From the NCBI GenBank assembly GCA_023014485.1, contig JAJOZX010002581.1, positions 577,970 through 641,969 on the forward strand: 64,000 nt of DNA, written 5' to 3'. This document shows, one piece after another, positions 42,914 to 53,513 of this stretch. The position numbers and the translations under genes are program-made. The notes beneath the pieces are model-generated. The model was not told where the DNA came from and ran no database searches. It saw only the letters and a list, made by a program, of their open reading frames with translations. This stretch comes from Bathynomus jamesi. Taxonomy: Eukaryota; Arthropoda; Malacostraca; Isopoda; Cirolanidae. Each line of letters opens with the position of its first letter. Within the stretch, counting starts at the first letter, position 1.

Positions 42914-44290
42914 GGGGCTCCAATAAACCTTAGCCCCCCCCGCCCATGGCCTAAACCATTAGAGTTACAGTAAAACTAAACATACCTTACAAAAGAGAAT
43001 TCAATCCTGCATTGAATGAGAAACAATTAAAATTTGGTGTTCCCGCCATTGGTTTCCAAGACAGCCTGAATTCGCTTTGGGTAGCTTGCCAAATGTGACG
43101 TGAATAGATCTTGATCGTTACGCAAATTTGCTAAAACAGTTTCAATGTGTTGCGTCATTGTATCCTTCGAAAATCGATTTGCTGCAGGTTCTTGAAACAA
43201 GAGACATATAACCTTGTCCTTTATAACTGATCCAATGTGTTCACAGACGTTCAGGTCAGGAGAATTTCCTGGCCATTCTTCATTTCCAAAGAAATCGATC
43301 TCATGGTTCGGCAACAACTGTTGAGTGGCTAATGCCTTAAAGCAGGGGGGCCTTATCGTGCAGAAGTGTGACCTGATCGACATCCATAACATTGTTTGGG
43401 TTTCTTAGAAAAGGAATGACATGCTGGGATAGAATAATATCACGAAAATACTGTCCATCCCAACTCTGACCATTTGGCTTCAGCACCCACATGAGCTTCT
43501 TTGCAGTGAACAAAACAAACACACCAACACAGTCTGGACTTTTTAATAATTCGCAATAATGTTCATTGTCATCGATTTCATCTGGTGTTGTGGCCCACAC
43601 TCGATCATTTTGGTAGTTAGGCCGACGTGTTACGTAAACAAAAAATTCATCGGAGACAGCTAAATGCATGAAATCATCCACATCCCAATCTTCAAGATAA
43701 TGGGCAAACCACATTCTGTCATCGATGTTAAGTTGAGTTTTTCTTGGCTTTGGAAGTTCATGCCAAGGCTTTAAACCTTGCCTATGACGGTACAGTCGAA
43801 TGATCTCACCACTAACGATCTTTCCTCTCAACACTTCGATCTCTCTAGAAAGTTTAGCACAGCTGTTTTTCCGCTGACGCGTACCGCTTTCGATGATGTC
43901 CTTTGTTTCCTAAGAGAGTGGCAAATTTGCGCGCCCAGATTTGGTTGTATCCATTTCACATTCATCCAAAGTTTTATTCCAATTTCTTTTGACGAAGTCC
44001 TCACTTCTTCGCAACTTTTTGCCAACCCATGAACGTGCTATAAAGGTGGCTCCAGCATCACGAGCTTCCCGAAATGTTATTGCTCGTATGCGATCTATCA
44101 CACGTTGCCTCTCCGAATCACCAATTAATTGAGAAGCCATTATATTATCACTTTATCAGCTAGAGTAATTTTAATATCTGCAATAAATAAAGAATTTTAT
44201 ATACTGTAGTTTTATAATCACTAAAAACTATTTCGATATAAGTAAACATGTAAGCAGCAAATGGGGGGGGCTAAGGTTTTTTGGAACCCC
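42914..44290 (-). mobile_element. DD37E Tc1/mariner-type transposon, full length
   Basis: The 27-bp TIRs GGGGCTCCAATAAACCTTAG and, inverted, GGGGTTCCAAAAAACCTTAG are each followed by a run of C. The length of 1.38 kb with one transposase gene is normal for the superfamily. The target duplication is not obvious at the edges as read. Confidence 0.85.
43027..44140 (-). pseudogene. DD37E transposase, two frame breaks
   Basis: Start MASQLIGDSERQRVIDRIRA; basic N-terminal region with RSWVGKKLRRSEDFVKRNW; stop at 43915 and continuation in another frame (LRGKIVSGEIIRLYRHRQGL, the second DNA-binding helix set). First catalytic Asp in LAVSDEFFVYV, second in VTLLHDKAP. A one-base gain in a C run (about 43346-43351) shifts the frame, after which PCFKALATQQLL and WPGNSPDLNVCEHIGSVIKD continue. 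From HDKAP to the E of VCEH there are 37 residues, so DD37E. The end ...ETNGGNTKF is at 43027. Confidence 0.85.
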
Positions 44291-44790
44291 TTATGTTGAA
44301 ACATTAGATATGTTGCATACCAGTGTAATCAATAAATAGTGCGGTTTGTAAATTTCTTTCAGATATAAGATATTTGCTACGGATAGACTTCCGACACTTC
44401 ACTAGAACACGAACATTCATGATTTCATCATGAAATGCGATATTTCACTAATATACACATGCCCCCACCAAAAAAAAAAGGAGCACCAACAGAATTAAAT
44501 CTTCGTCCTTTCTTTGACCATTTTCACCTGTTTCTAGTCAGTAATGATTTTTAGTCAGTAACCTTCATATAAAAATGAAACATTTACAAGTTATTTTTCC
44601 ACTCAGTTATTAAAACTAAAAAAAAAAGAGTAAGTTTTCATCTTATTGGTACAAAATTTGTCACTCAAGTACATTTGGCACTGAAGTATGCTACTTTGCA
44701 AGGGTGCGAAGTTTCATAAAAATCCACCAGTATCACAGGTGCAACATCTCAATAAAGTCTTTTTTTAGAGCTACCTGATATATATATATA
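44291..44790. other. AT-rich DNA, nothing recognised
   Basis: No motif seen; short (TA)n at 44780-44790. Confidence 0.45.
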
Positions 44791-44879
44791 TTTCGTAGTC
44801 ATCCTCTACCTAAAAGAAAAAATATATATTATAATCAACACTGAGAATTTCTATGATGCGCGACTTTTACGCCACCCTG
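44791..44879. mobile_element. half of a foldback MITE (third copy)
   Basis: TTTCGTAGTCATCCTCTACC, TATAATCAACACTGAGAAT and GCGACTTTTACGCCACCCTG match the right arm of the MITEs at 32248 and 40223. The left arm is absent. Confidence 0.85.
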
Positions 44880-44896
44880 TGTATATTATATATATA

Positions 44897-45975
44897 TGTT
44901 AAACACAGACCGTGCATTGAACAAGGAACTCTTCTGGGAAATTACATCCACTATAGTTCGAATAAGTAATGATAAATGACAAATATTATAGTTTTTCTTT
45001 TTCATGATGGAAAGCCCAACGTGGGCACCGGGTTACTCGCAAAGAGCCCCCAAAATATAGCTTCCCTCACCAGCTATCTGCAAAGCAGATAGGATCCAGC
45101 TTTGGGACAGGATCTCGGGTTTACAGCTTACACCTAGCCTACTACATTCAGGACCTCAATATACACAAGAAACTCGTTGCATTCACGTCGGATTGAATAC
45201 ATCAAAGAAAAAGGGGTAACTATTGTATTTTTAGCCAAAAAACAAAACTTAAACCTCAACCGGGACATTGAGCGTCCACTTTTCAAGGCACATCACACGT
45301 CCGTTTAATATACACAAACTCAGAATGGTCCCCTGAGAAACTTATATGTTAAACACAGACCTTGCATGGAACAAGGAACTCTTCTGGGAAATTACATCCA
45401 CTATAGTTCGAATAAGTAATGATAAATGACGAATACTATAGTTTTTTCTTTTTCATGATGGAAAGCCCAACGTGGGCACCGGGTTACTCGCATAAGTAAG
45501 TTTCTCAGGGGACCATTCTGAGTTTGAGTATATTAAACGGACGTGTTATGTGCCTTGAAAAGTGGACCCTCAATGTTCCGGTTGAGGTTTAAGTTTTGTT
45601 TTTTGACTAAATATACAATAATTACCCCTTTTTCTTTGATGTATTCAATCCGACGTGAATGCAACGAGTTTCTTGCGTATATTGAGATCCTGAATGTAGT
45701 AGGCTAGGTATAAGCTGTAAACCCTAGATCCTGTCCCAAAGCTGGATCCTATCTGCTTTGCAGATAGCTGGTGAGGGAAGCTATATTTTGGGCCTCTTTG
45801 CGAGTAACCCGGTGCCCAGGTTGGGCTTTCCATCATGAAAAGAAAAAAACTATAGTATTTGTCATTTATCATTACTTATTCGAACTATAGTGGATGTAAT
45901 TTCCCAGAAGAGTTCCTTGTTCCATGCATGGTCTGTGTTCAACATATAAGTTTCTCAAGGGACCATTCGGAGTTT
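44897..45975. mobile_element. non-coding foldback family, copy 2 (1.1 kb)
   Basis: Three consecutive units: forward 44897-45303, partial forward 45304-45492, inverted 45497-45970. Each carries ACAAGGAACTCTTCTGGG, CTATCTGCAAAGCAGATAGG with AGCTTTGGGACAGGATCT (missing in the partial one) and the end word CTCAGAATGGTCCCCTGAG. The last two units alone form a large inverted repeat. No ORF; (TA)n outside. Confidence 0.85.
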
Positions 45976-45995
45976 GTATATATATATATATATAT

Positions 45996-46215
45996 ATGGG
46001 GTTTGTTCAAAAAGTATCCGTACTCATGCGATTATAGAGAGAATATGGTACTTACAGGGTTTGGGGCTTAATCTCCCTCAAAGTACGCTCCTTCTGAAGC
46101 AACACACTTTGTCCAACGATCCTGCCACTGTTGGAAACATTTTTGAAAGCACTTTTCGGAATGGCCAAAAGCCGCTCCATCGAATTTCTTTCAGTGGTTT
46201 CATTTTAGAAACGTC
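45996..46215 (-). pseudogene. mariner 3' end relic
   Basis: The edge GGGGTTTGTTCAAAAAGTAT with CCGTACT is a mariner-type TIR after (TA)n. The minus strand reads CFQQWQDRWTKCVASEGAYF then EGD and stop, the typical last residues of mariner transposases. Upstream the match ends at about 46215; no other TIR was found. Confidence 0.75.
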
Positions 46216-46369
46216 GCGACAGTTTTAATTTTAATCAATCTCTGTATGAACTATGTAAGTAAAATATAAGGATTATTTAATGTTATACGAAGGCCTTCTT
46301 CATTTAAAAATAAATAATGTATCTATACGTAATGTATGAATCATTATTTGAGGGTGACAAGGGAAAATG

Positions 46370-46420
<51 letters not shown>
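46216..46420. repeat. AT-rich spacer with (TG)n 46372-46420
   Basis: 49 bp of TG; otherwise nothing recognised. Confidence 0.8.
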
Positions 46421-46422
<2 letters not shown>

Positions 46423-46625
46423 CATTTTTCAAAAATTTTGTTCCTTAATTTTGAGCGTTAATGACGTGCATAGGAATTAGCATTGCGAGTCGGCAATTAC
46501 AAAATATTCTATTTTAAAATTTCGGTTTCATAAAGTTGTCTTCCTCGAGTCAAAGAATTAATTTTTCTGTACGTCATTAACACTCGATTTCACGGATCAA
46601 AACTTTTGAAAAATGCACATACTCT
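46421..46625. mobile_element. 205-bp MITE-like inverted repeat
   Basis: The left arm TGCATTTTTCAAAAATTTTG ... GCGTTAATGACGTGCATAG is mirrored, with some mismatches, by CTGTACGTCATTAACACTCG ... CAAAACTTTTGAAAAATGCA on the right. Centre unrelated, no ORF. Confidence 0.65.
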
Positions 46626-47308
46626 CTATCACTTTACTTCTTTTCTGTCTAGTTAGTGTACAAAGTAGTGTAAAAGAAAGAGGATAGATGTTCACATGTT
46701 TCAAGTCTGTTACGTGTCTCTGTTGAATGTGACCGGAGAGAGGATAGCCCCGAAATTTTTTTTGCTACAAAGAAGAAAAAATTGCTGATTTGGGGGAATT
46801 TATAGCAGTTAATCTTAACATTTTTTATATATTTTTATAATTTTGTATTAATTTTTATTATTTAATTTTAATTAGTGAAACTTTTTCATTTTACAGGCAA
46901 AAAATTTCAGTTACTAAGAAAATGTTCCTACATTTCCAACTTTATAAAAAGTATATAGGATTTGTTTTTTCAATGAAAAACTTTGAAGCAGACAAAGAAA
47001 AGTTCAGTTCCGTATGCTATGCATTTTAATTTAATTTTGTAGAGAACATGTAACCCGCAAAACTATTCCAAATTCCTTCCTCAGAGGTAAGCAAACTTCT
47101 AATTTTCCAATGCTTAAAATTACGTATTCAAATAATGAACTAAAGACCGTAAATGGAATCGTAAAATTTGAGAGGCGAGCGAAAGCGTCTGGAATCCAGA
47201 CTGCCTTATCAAATAGTTCAACAAAACAAAAATATCGAAGAAGCTTACAATATTCGTTTCATAGTCATAAACAAACATTTAAAGTAGAGTAAAACCCAAA
47301 ATTTCAGA
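46626..47308. other. AT-rich DNA, nothing recognised
   Basis: A 60-codon basic ORF at 47110-47292 has no recognisable motif. Confidence 0.4.
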
Positions 47309-47845
47309 ATGAGTAAAGCAAGATCCAAAACGAACGCAAAGATGGATGTCATCATACATAGCTTCTCCTTATGGAAAAACATTTTTTCCGATTTTTTTAA
47401 TTTCATTCTCTTCTTCCAGTTGAAAGATTATCATCCGTTTCGTTGTCGCCACCAAGGGTGTATTCAGTTCACGTATTCTCCGCTTATTGAGTTGTTCGTC
47501 CATGTAAATTTGTCAATTGATTTTGGAAAATCGAATTTGCTTCTTGTTTCTCGTATTTGCACTGGTATACGATGTGTGTTCGATACATGCAAGATAAACA
47601 CGATTCAGTTCTATTTGGTCAGCTCAGTTTACCTTGTTCGTGGAGATAAAGAAAGTAGAACAAGGTGTGAATTTGATTCAGTAAAGAGCATAGAAAAGTA
47701 TACTTACAAAATAGTTCTGAATACAAATGAATCTTATTATAGTTTCTATAAAGTAATTATCAGTAATTTTTTAAGGGGTTACGCCCAAATAAGAACAAGG
47801 AAAAATCGTGACTATTTTGAAAATGAACTTCATGGAAGTATTTAA
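47309..47845 (+). CDS. hypothetical 178-codon ORF, doubtful
   Basis: Starts MSKARSKTNAKMDVII, has a hydrophobic Phe/Ile-rich stretch FFNFILFFQL at about residues 29-39 and a Cys/Lys-rich middle; it ends FENELHGSI. I recognise no family. Its length is unusual for AT-rich non-coding DNA but not impossible by chance. No promoter, Kozak-type context, splice pattern or flanking TIR supports it. It could be an exon, a relic or noise. Confidence 0.2.
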   Translation: MSKARSKTNAKMDVIIHSFSLWKNIFSDFFNFILFFQLKDYHPFRCRHQGCIQFTYSPLIELFVHVNLSIDFGKSNLLLVSRICTGIRCVFDTCKINTIQFYLVSSVYLVRGDKESRTRCEFDSVKSIEKYTYKIVLNTNESYYSFYKVIISNFLRGYAQIRTRKNRDYFENELHGSI

Positions 47846-48089
47846 AAATGACTCGGTAATTATACTCTAGTAATATAAAGAAATGTTATCTTTTATGGAA
47901 AAAGTTTAATGTCAATTAAATTAAATATTACAGAATAGCTGAGTTTTATATTATTGCTGAGAAATGTATTTGTTAATTTTAAGATCAACGTAAAATTAAA
48001 TTAAGTATGAAATGAATTTCCTTCCAAAGCATGTAACTTCAGTAAATGATGTTCATAAACTGTCAATCAAAAACTATTTTAACAAAGAA
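47846..48089. other. AT-rich spacer
   Basis: Nothing recognised. Confidence 0.4.
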
Positions 48090-48480
48090 ACTTACACTTC
48101 TATAAACTTTTACACGTAAGTTGCACAGCAGTTACACATCTTAACGTAACTTTTATGTAACACTAAATACAATGTGCAACATTAGCCTAAGTTTTTCAGG
48201 TTTTTTAAAAACAAGACCCTATTCCGCTCTTTCGTTCCATAACTTTCTTTAGTAAAAAGTAAAAACTTTATCCGCTATTTTCCTCTGTAACAATTCCATA
48301 ACTTTTTATTGGTTTTTATTCTTTTTAATTACGTAACTTAAACGTAACATTTTTAACATAATGAAAACTATGTGGATTCTTCCAGATCAATATAACCTGT
48401 AAAATTCATAACTTGCAAAATACACATAGTATGCATAGTATAGCATATTATGAAACTGAAATTCTATAGTAATTAAAATA
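48090..48480 (-). repeat. dispersed repeat shared with 21840-22212 (inverted)
   Basis: Minus-strand order of shared words: CAGTTTCATAATATGCTATA, CTATGCATACTATG, TTGCAAGTTATGAA, AAAAAGTTATGGAA, AGTTATGGAACGAAAGAG, TGTTACATAAAAGTTACGTT. Abundant GTTACGT/ACGTAAC on both strands. No ORF. Confidence 0.6.
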
Positions 48481-49277
48481 AAATAAGTGTTTATGTCTTT
48501 CAGTTAAATATAAATATATACGTGTTCTACTGTTCAGTTGCTCAGAGTAGCACAAAAATAATGCAGGCCCAAAAGGACATATGGAAAAAGTATTTTTGAA
48601 TATTCATAACATGGTATAGTTTTTTATAAACTAAGAATTTCTATGATGACTTTACTGTGGATGAAAATATCTTTAATCTTTTTCTTTTTTTAGATCTGTT
48701 CCGTTTGATTATGCGCCCTCGCCTTGTTTAGATCAGTTTACAATCCACATGAGATTATTAAGTGACAAATACATATTTCATTTTGTTACCTACAAATTCC
48801 AGATGAGAGCATGTTCCGAGTTCCCTTGACTTAAATTTGGAAATGTGCGATGTAAATTAAGTCATGTAACTTTAGCTTTCGATATTTTCAAAGCTCTCTG
48901 TCTTGTTTTTCATTTACTTTCAATCATATGTACTCGTAAGCAGTACCGGAACCGAGAAAATGTGGCCCCTACACAATCGTAGCGTGGGAACCCGTAATAG
49001 AGAAACATATAAGCGGGTATTGGGGACCTTTGTTGACCTCCAATACACGCGGTCAGTTACGGTCTCTCCGCGTTCGTAGAGACAGCCTCTTCCCAATTTA
49101 TTTGAAATTTGCGTCTGTTTTTAGATAAATTTACAAGTAATCGCCTCTGGGAAGTGAACACGGAGATCTGTGAAGTTTCAGCAGCTTCACATGTCTGGAT
49201 CGTGCATTGTATGTAGGTCATAACGCAACACTTATCTAAGTTAAATCCCTAAAGCTCTTTAGAAGTAAATCGCAGGC

Positions 49278-49279
<2 letters not shown>
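48481..49279. other. unassigned DNA, nothing recognised
   Basis: No motif or repeat structure seen. Confidence 0.4.
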
Positions 49280-49320
<41 letters not shown>

Positions 49321-49438
49321 TATATATACATATATATATACATACATATATATACTGTATATATTGCCTTGTATGTGTTTAAAACGTGTGCATGTGTTTC
49401 AATATATATATACACACACACTCAGTATATATATATAT
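49280..49438. repeat. (TA)n-rich block with CATA and CACACA interruptions
   Basis: Two TA tracts (49280-49350, 49424-49438) around short unique DNA. Confidence 0.9.
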
Positions 49439-49440
49439 AT

Positions 49441-49620
49441 GCAAACCCACAAGGAAAAAGAAAAACGATTCCAAGGTCTTTCGTATATTCAGAAGTACAC
49501 CTCGTCAGGGAATGAATACTTACATACTTCTGAATAAACGAAAGGCTTTGGAATCGTTTTTCTTTTTCCTTGTGGTTTGCATCATTCATTCATTTCACGT
49601 GTTTAATTGTGAAATTCATC
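49441..49620. repeat. hairpin repeat with CACCTCGTCAGGGA
   Basis: GCAAACCCACAAGGAAAAAG ... CGATTCCAAGGTCTTTCGT is mirrored by ACGAAAGGCTTTGGAATCG ... CTTTTTCCTTGTGGTTTGC (arms of about 60 bp). Between lies AGTACACCTCGTCAGGGAAT. The right flank ATTTCACGTGTTTAATTGTG is shared with 59960 and the window start. Confidence 0.75.
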
Positions 49621-49629
49621 CCATATATA

Positions 49630-50257
49630 CAGGGTGTCCCAGAATTAACTATCTATTTCAATGAAATCGGACAAATTTTTTAAAAACACACTTTTATATA
49701 TGTTTATCATGTTTAATAATATGTGTTAAAAATGTATAAATTTCTAAATTTTTTTCATAATTTATTTTCATAATTTTTCATTATCTGGTCCAATGAAAGA
49801 CCGTCTGAAGTCATAGAATGGCAAAGAGACTCTCCAAAAGTTAACGTGTGGCTTGGAATGACCAAATCCAAAATTTATGGCCCATTCTTCTTTGCGGAAG
49901 CAACTGTAACAGGTACCGTCTACCTTGATATGCTTCAGCAGTTTCTCGAACCACAGCTTCTTGATGATGGCATTCTTGATAATGTTGTGTTTCAACAAGA
50001 TGGAGCACCATAAATTTTGGATTTGGTCATTCCAAGCCACACGTTAACTTTTGGAGAGTCTCTTTGCCATTCTATGACTTCAGACGGTCTTTCATTGGAC
50101 TAGATAATGAAAAAATTATGAAAATAAAATTCTGAAAAAAATTTAGAAATGTATACATTTTTAACACATATTAAACATGATAAACATAAATAAAAGTGTG
50201 TTTTTAAAAAATTTGTCCGATTTCATTGAAATAGATAGTTAATTCTGGGACACCCTG
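49630..50257 (+). mobile_element. foldback derivative of a DD41D transposon
   Basis: CAGGGTGTCCCAGAATTAAC at the left and its inverse at the right, TA outside both. The arms extend far beyond a TIR: 49630-49876 and 50015-50257 are inverted copies that include a stretch of transposase coding sequence. The 140-bp centre continues the coding frame only on the left side. Confidence 0.9.
49790..50013 (+). pseudogene. DD41D transposase middle fragment
   Basis: RPSEVIEWQRDSPKVNVWLG, MTKSKIYGPFFFAEATVTGT, YLDMLQQFLEPQLLDDGIL and VVFQQDGAP with the second catalytic Asp, then TAA. It is very similar to the same region of the intact element at 13359-14576 (DSPKVNVWMGLTKSKVYGPF). The N-terminal helix-turn-helix, the first Asp and the C-terminus are missing. 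Confidence 0.9.
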
Positions 50258-50807
50258 TATATTAGGGTGGAGTGAAAATATTAAACCGTCTTGCCTCACT
50301 CATGATTTGGTGTAGTGACCCTCTAGAAATTCTAAAAAGATAATATTTTCTTTTTAGGACCCTCCACCCGCCGCATTTTTGCCGAAAACAAAATGGCGGA
50401 AAGTCATATTTTTGAAAGAACCCTAGTATAATATCTATCGGTTTTCGGGAGAAGATATCGCGTTATATTGTACGTTATTTGGTTATAAAACTATGATAAT
50501 GAGTAAATATATTCACACAACACAAACGATACTTACTGATCACAACTACTTAAGAACACACAGACGCTTATCTAAACATCAGTCTCACTCGAGGTCAATG
50601 ACATCTTGCATGTGGCTGATAAGGGATCAGGGTAGGAGCCGTATGCTGCATATTGTAGCATGGGTGGTTACAAAGACTATTGAGTAAAATATGTTTACAT
50701 TTTAGTTTTAGAGCTATATATAATTTGTTTTAACTAATTCTGTGTTTGTATTTTCTCAGATTTTCATAATGTGATATTTCTGTAGAAATTTAACCTCAGA
50801 TCTAAAT

Positions 50808-53513
50808 ATGGCAAAATTCCTACTAACTAGACAGTCGGTGAAGCAACATTTTCTGTTCAGAATTCCAAGTGAATTGCCACATAATGTCTTACTTTCTAAT
50901 ATGCAGGTTGGGAGATATTTTCTTCTACTGAAGGAAGGCTCATTTGCAAAATTGACAAAAAATGATATTCTTGAAACGATAGCAGAAGCATTGGTCGAAG
51001 TGTGGAAACGTTCATCAATACCATCAATGAGTAAAAAATTCATAATTACCAAGCTGAAACGCTTTAGCGACAAGGTTACGCAACTCAATCGATCCAAAAG
51101 CAGTGCGAAGCTTATTGAATTGTTCAAAAAATCATTGGTAGAACTCTTTGACATTTGTTCCTGTAAATGCAACTTCGTTTCGCACCAAGATTTTGGCTGC
51201 CGAAAAAGCGGATGTAAAGAAAAACATATTATTTGTGCTTGTCCAAAAGAATCAAGAATACTCAAAGAAGAACTGGAATTCCTTGATGATCAGGGGACTA
51301 TGCGAAATATGGTGATTGGAGGTGTGGATGTTACCCTTTCAAGATCTATAGCAAAAAGAAATAGGGGTCGCGCGTCTTAAGATACCTAAGCGCCATCACA
51401 GGCGAAAACGTGTTTTTGATGGATATCACTATTTTCACCCTTCCTCTATCGCGTGGTTTGGGTTATAATGACCTTACGACACTAGAAGTATGGTTGAAAA
51501 CCTTATGAAGCGAACTACTTTTTTCACCTCTATCGCCAGCCAAAAGTTCACCCAAAGTTCGCATAATAAGAAAATCAAAAAAAAAAAAATAAAAAATATA
51601 TAAAATATAAAATACGAAAATCTACTCCAAAAACTCATCAACATCCTCATTAGCATATTTAGAACTCTAATTTAGCCAAAAATGAACGTTCTAGCTCAAT
51701 TAATAACAGAGATACTATTGCGAGAATATTGCTGAATTTTGGAGGCGATTTCTGACGAATTTTAATTTTGGCGCTAAGGTACCTTAAGACGCGGGCCCCT
51801 CAAATGCAAGAAAGTTGAAGGAGCAACAAGGAAGTAAGCGAAGAAAAATAATCATGCATGAAGAATTCGAAAAGGTAGTCATTGATGATGTACTTTCACC
51901 TGATACTAATACTGATCTCTCTAGTACCGGAGAAAGTTCAACAACTTAATCTGAATATGAATGCTCCAACATTCAAATGAGAACCCCTTTACCCAATCTT
52001 GCCATGGAAGCCGACAGATTTGGTGTTTCAGATAGGGCTGCATCGGCCAATGCTTCAACTACTTTGGTGGATTTGGGTATCATTACCGAAAAAGACTGAT
52101 TTTTTTATTGATCGAAGTAAGGTGAGAAGAGAGAGAAAGAAATTGAGAAAAACATTACAAGTTGAAGCTGCACAAAGTTATGGTGATGTTAAAACTTTAT
52201 ATTTTGATGGGAGAAAAGACAAGACGTTGGTAAAGACAAATAAAGATGGTAAATGGTACCAGGATATAATTGTTGAAGAACATTATGTACTATTGAGTGA
52301 GCCTGGTGGAGAATACCTTAACCATTTGAGCCCTAAATCTGGAAGAGCAAGTGATGAATCTGAATCGTTGTTCGCTTACTTGAATGAAGTGACACTAGAC
52401 CAGAATCTCCAGTGATAGGGTGCGACAGTACGAATGTCAACACTGGGTCTAAAGGTGGCGTAATCCATTTCATCGAACAGAAACTGAACCGACCATTGCA
52501 ATGGAGCATTTGTACTGTATGTTACATACAAATGAACTTCCCTTAAGGCATCTGTTTGAGCGATACGACGGGAAAACAATTGGGCCAAGATCATTCAGTG
52601 GATCTATTGGTAATGCTCTTAAGACTTGCCATGAGATGCCTGTGGTAAAGTTCTCCCCAATTACGGTTGGGGCCGATACCATCCCAGTTCTCACAGATGA
52701 GCTCATAGAAGATTTCAGTAATGATCAACAATACATGTTCAGAATAATTGGGGCCATAAGAGAAGGTTATGTTGACGGAAGCCTAGAGAAAATCAAGCCT
52801 GGTCCCTTAACAACTCTAGATGGTTAACTCTAGCTAACAGACTATGTCGTTATTATGTCTCCCAAAAGAATCCCTCCAGAGAGTTACGTAGCCTTGTTCT
52901 GTTCATAGTAACAAACTATGGTCCTAACTGGTTCAATATAAAATTTAAACCGTATCTGCCTGATGGACCCAAACATATTTTTGATGCGATAAAAAGGTTC
53001 AACCTGTTACCCAAACATATACAAAAAGTTGTCCAACCTTATACATCACGGAATGCCTATTTTTCTCACTCAGAAAATAGTCTTCTATCAATGCTGTCAG
53101 ATAGTGAGCAAAACCTGCGCAACGTTGTAATCGATCGAATAATACAGACAAGAAAGTGTAAGGAAGCCAATACAAGGAAAATCAGAGAATTTGGAGTACC
53201 AGAATTGAACTTCAAAGCATCACATTGGACAGACATCATCTTCTGGGATAGGATTGATATCAGTGAACCACCTCTCACTTCTAAATTGTGTGATGAAGAA
53301 TTGATTGAGTACGAAACAAAATGTTTCAAAGTTGAACAATACCCCTTTCGCACACAGAACGTCGAAAGAGCCATGAAGTTGGTTGTAGATGCATCAGCAT
53401 CAGTAATATCACAGGAATCAAGAGACGGATTTATTAGGTCAAGAATAAAAAGTCGCTCTCTACTTCCCTCACTTGAAACCAAAAAAGATCTGATGCCTCT
53501 CCTGAAAAAATAA
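50808..53513 (+). pseudogene. large transposon protein, family known but unnamed to me
   Basis: Pieces in order: MAKFLLTRQSVKQHFLFRIP (190 codons to 51380) with a Cys-rich cluster CSCKCNFVSHQDFGCRKSGC and CACPKES near 51160-51250, probably zinc-binding; after the nested MITE, LAMEADRFGVSDRAASANAS and TTLVDLGIITEKD (51990-52100); DRSKVRRERKKLRKTLQ (from 52107); VIGCDSTNVNTGSKGGVIHF at 52412; LHTNELPLRHLFERYDGKTI and GPRSFSGSIGNAL (52501 on); SRNAYFSHSENSLLSMLSDS (about 53045-53105); RMKLVVDASA-like and DGFIRSRIKSRSLLP at the end. The CDxTNVNTG...LQW...LHxNELPLRHLF pattern is one I have met in many arthropod proteins of unknown function. The Asp of GCDSTN and the Asp of YDGKT are candidate catalytic residues. 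About five frame breaks. Confidence 0.7.
51363..51800. mobile_element. 438-bp MITE nested in the TIR transposon
   Basis: AGGGGTCGCGCGTCTTAAGA then ACCTAAGCGCCA at the left is mirrored by TGGCGCTAAGGTACC, TTAAGACGCGGGCCCCT at the right. The interior is AT-rich with no ORF. It splits the transposon protein, so it inserted later. Superfamily not assigned. Confidence 0.75.
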
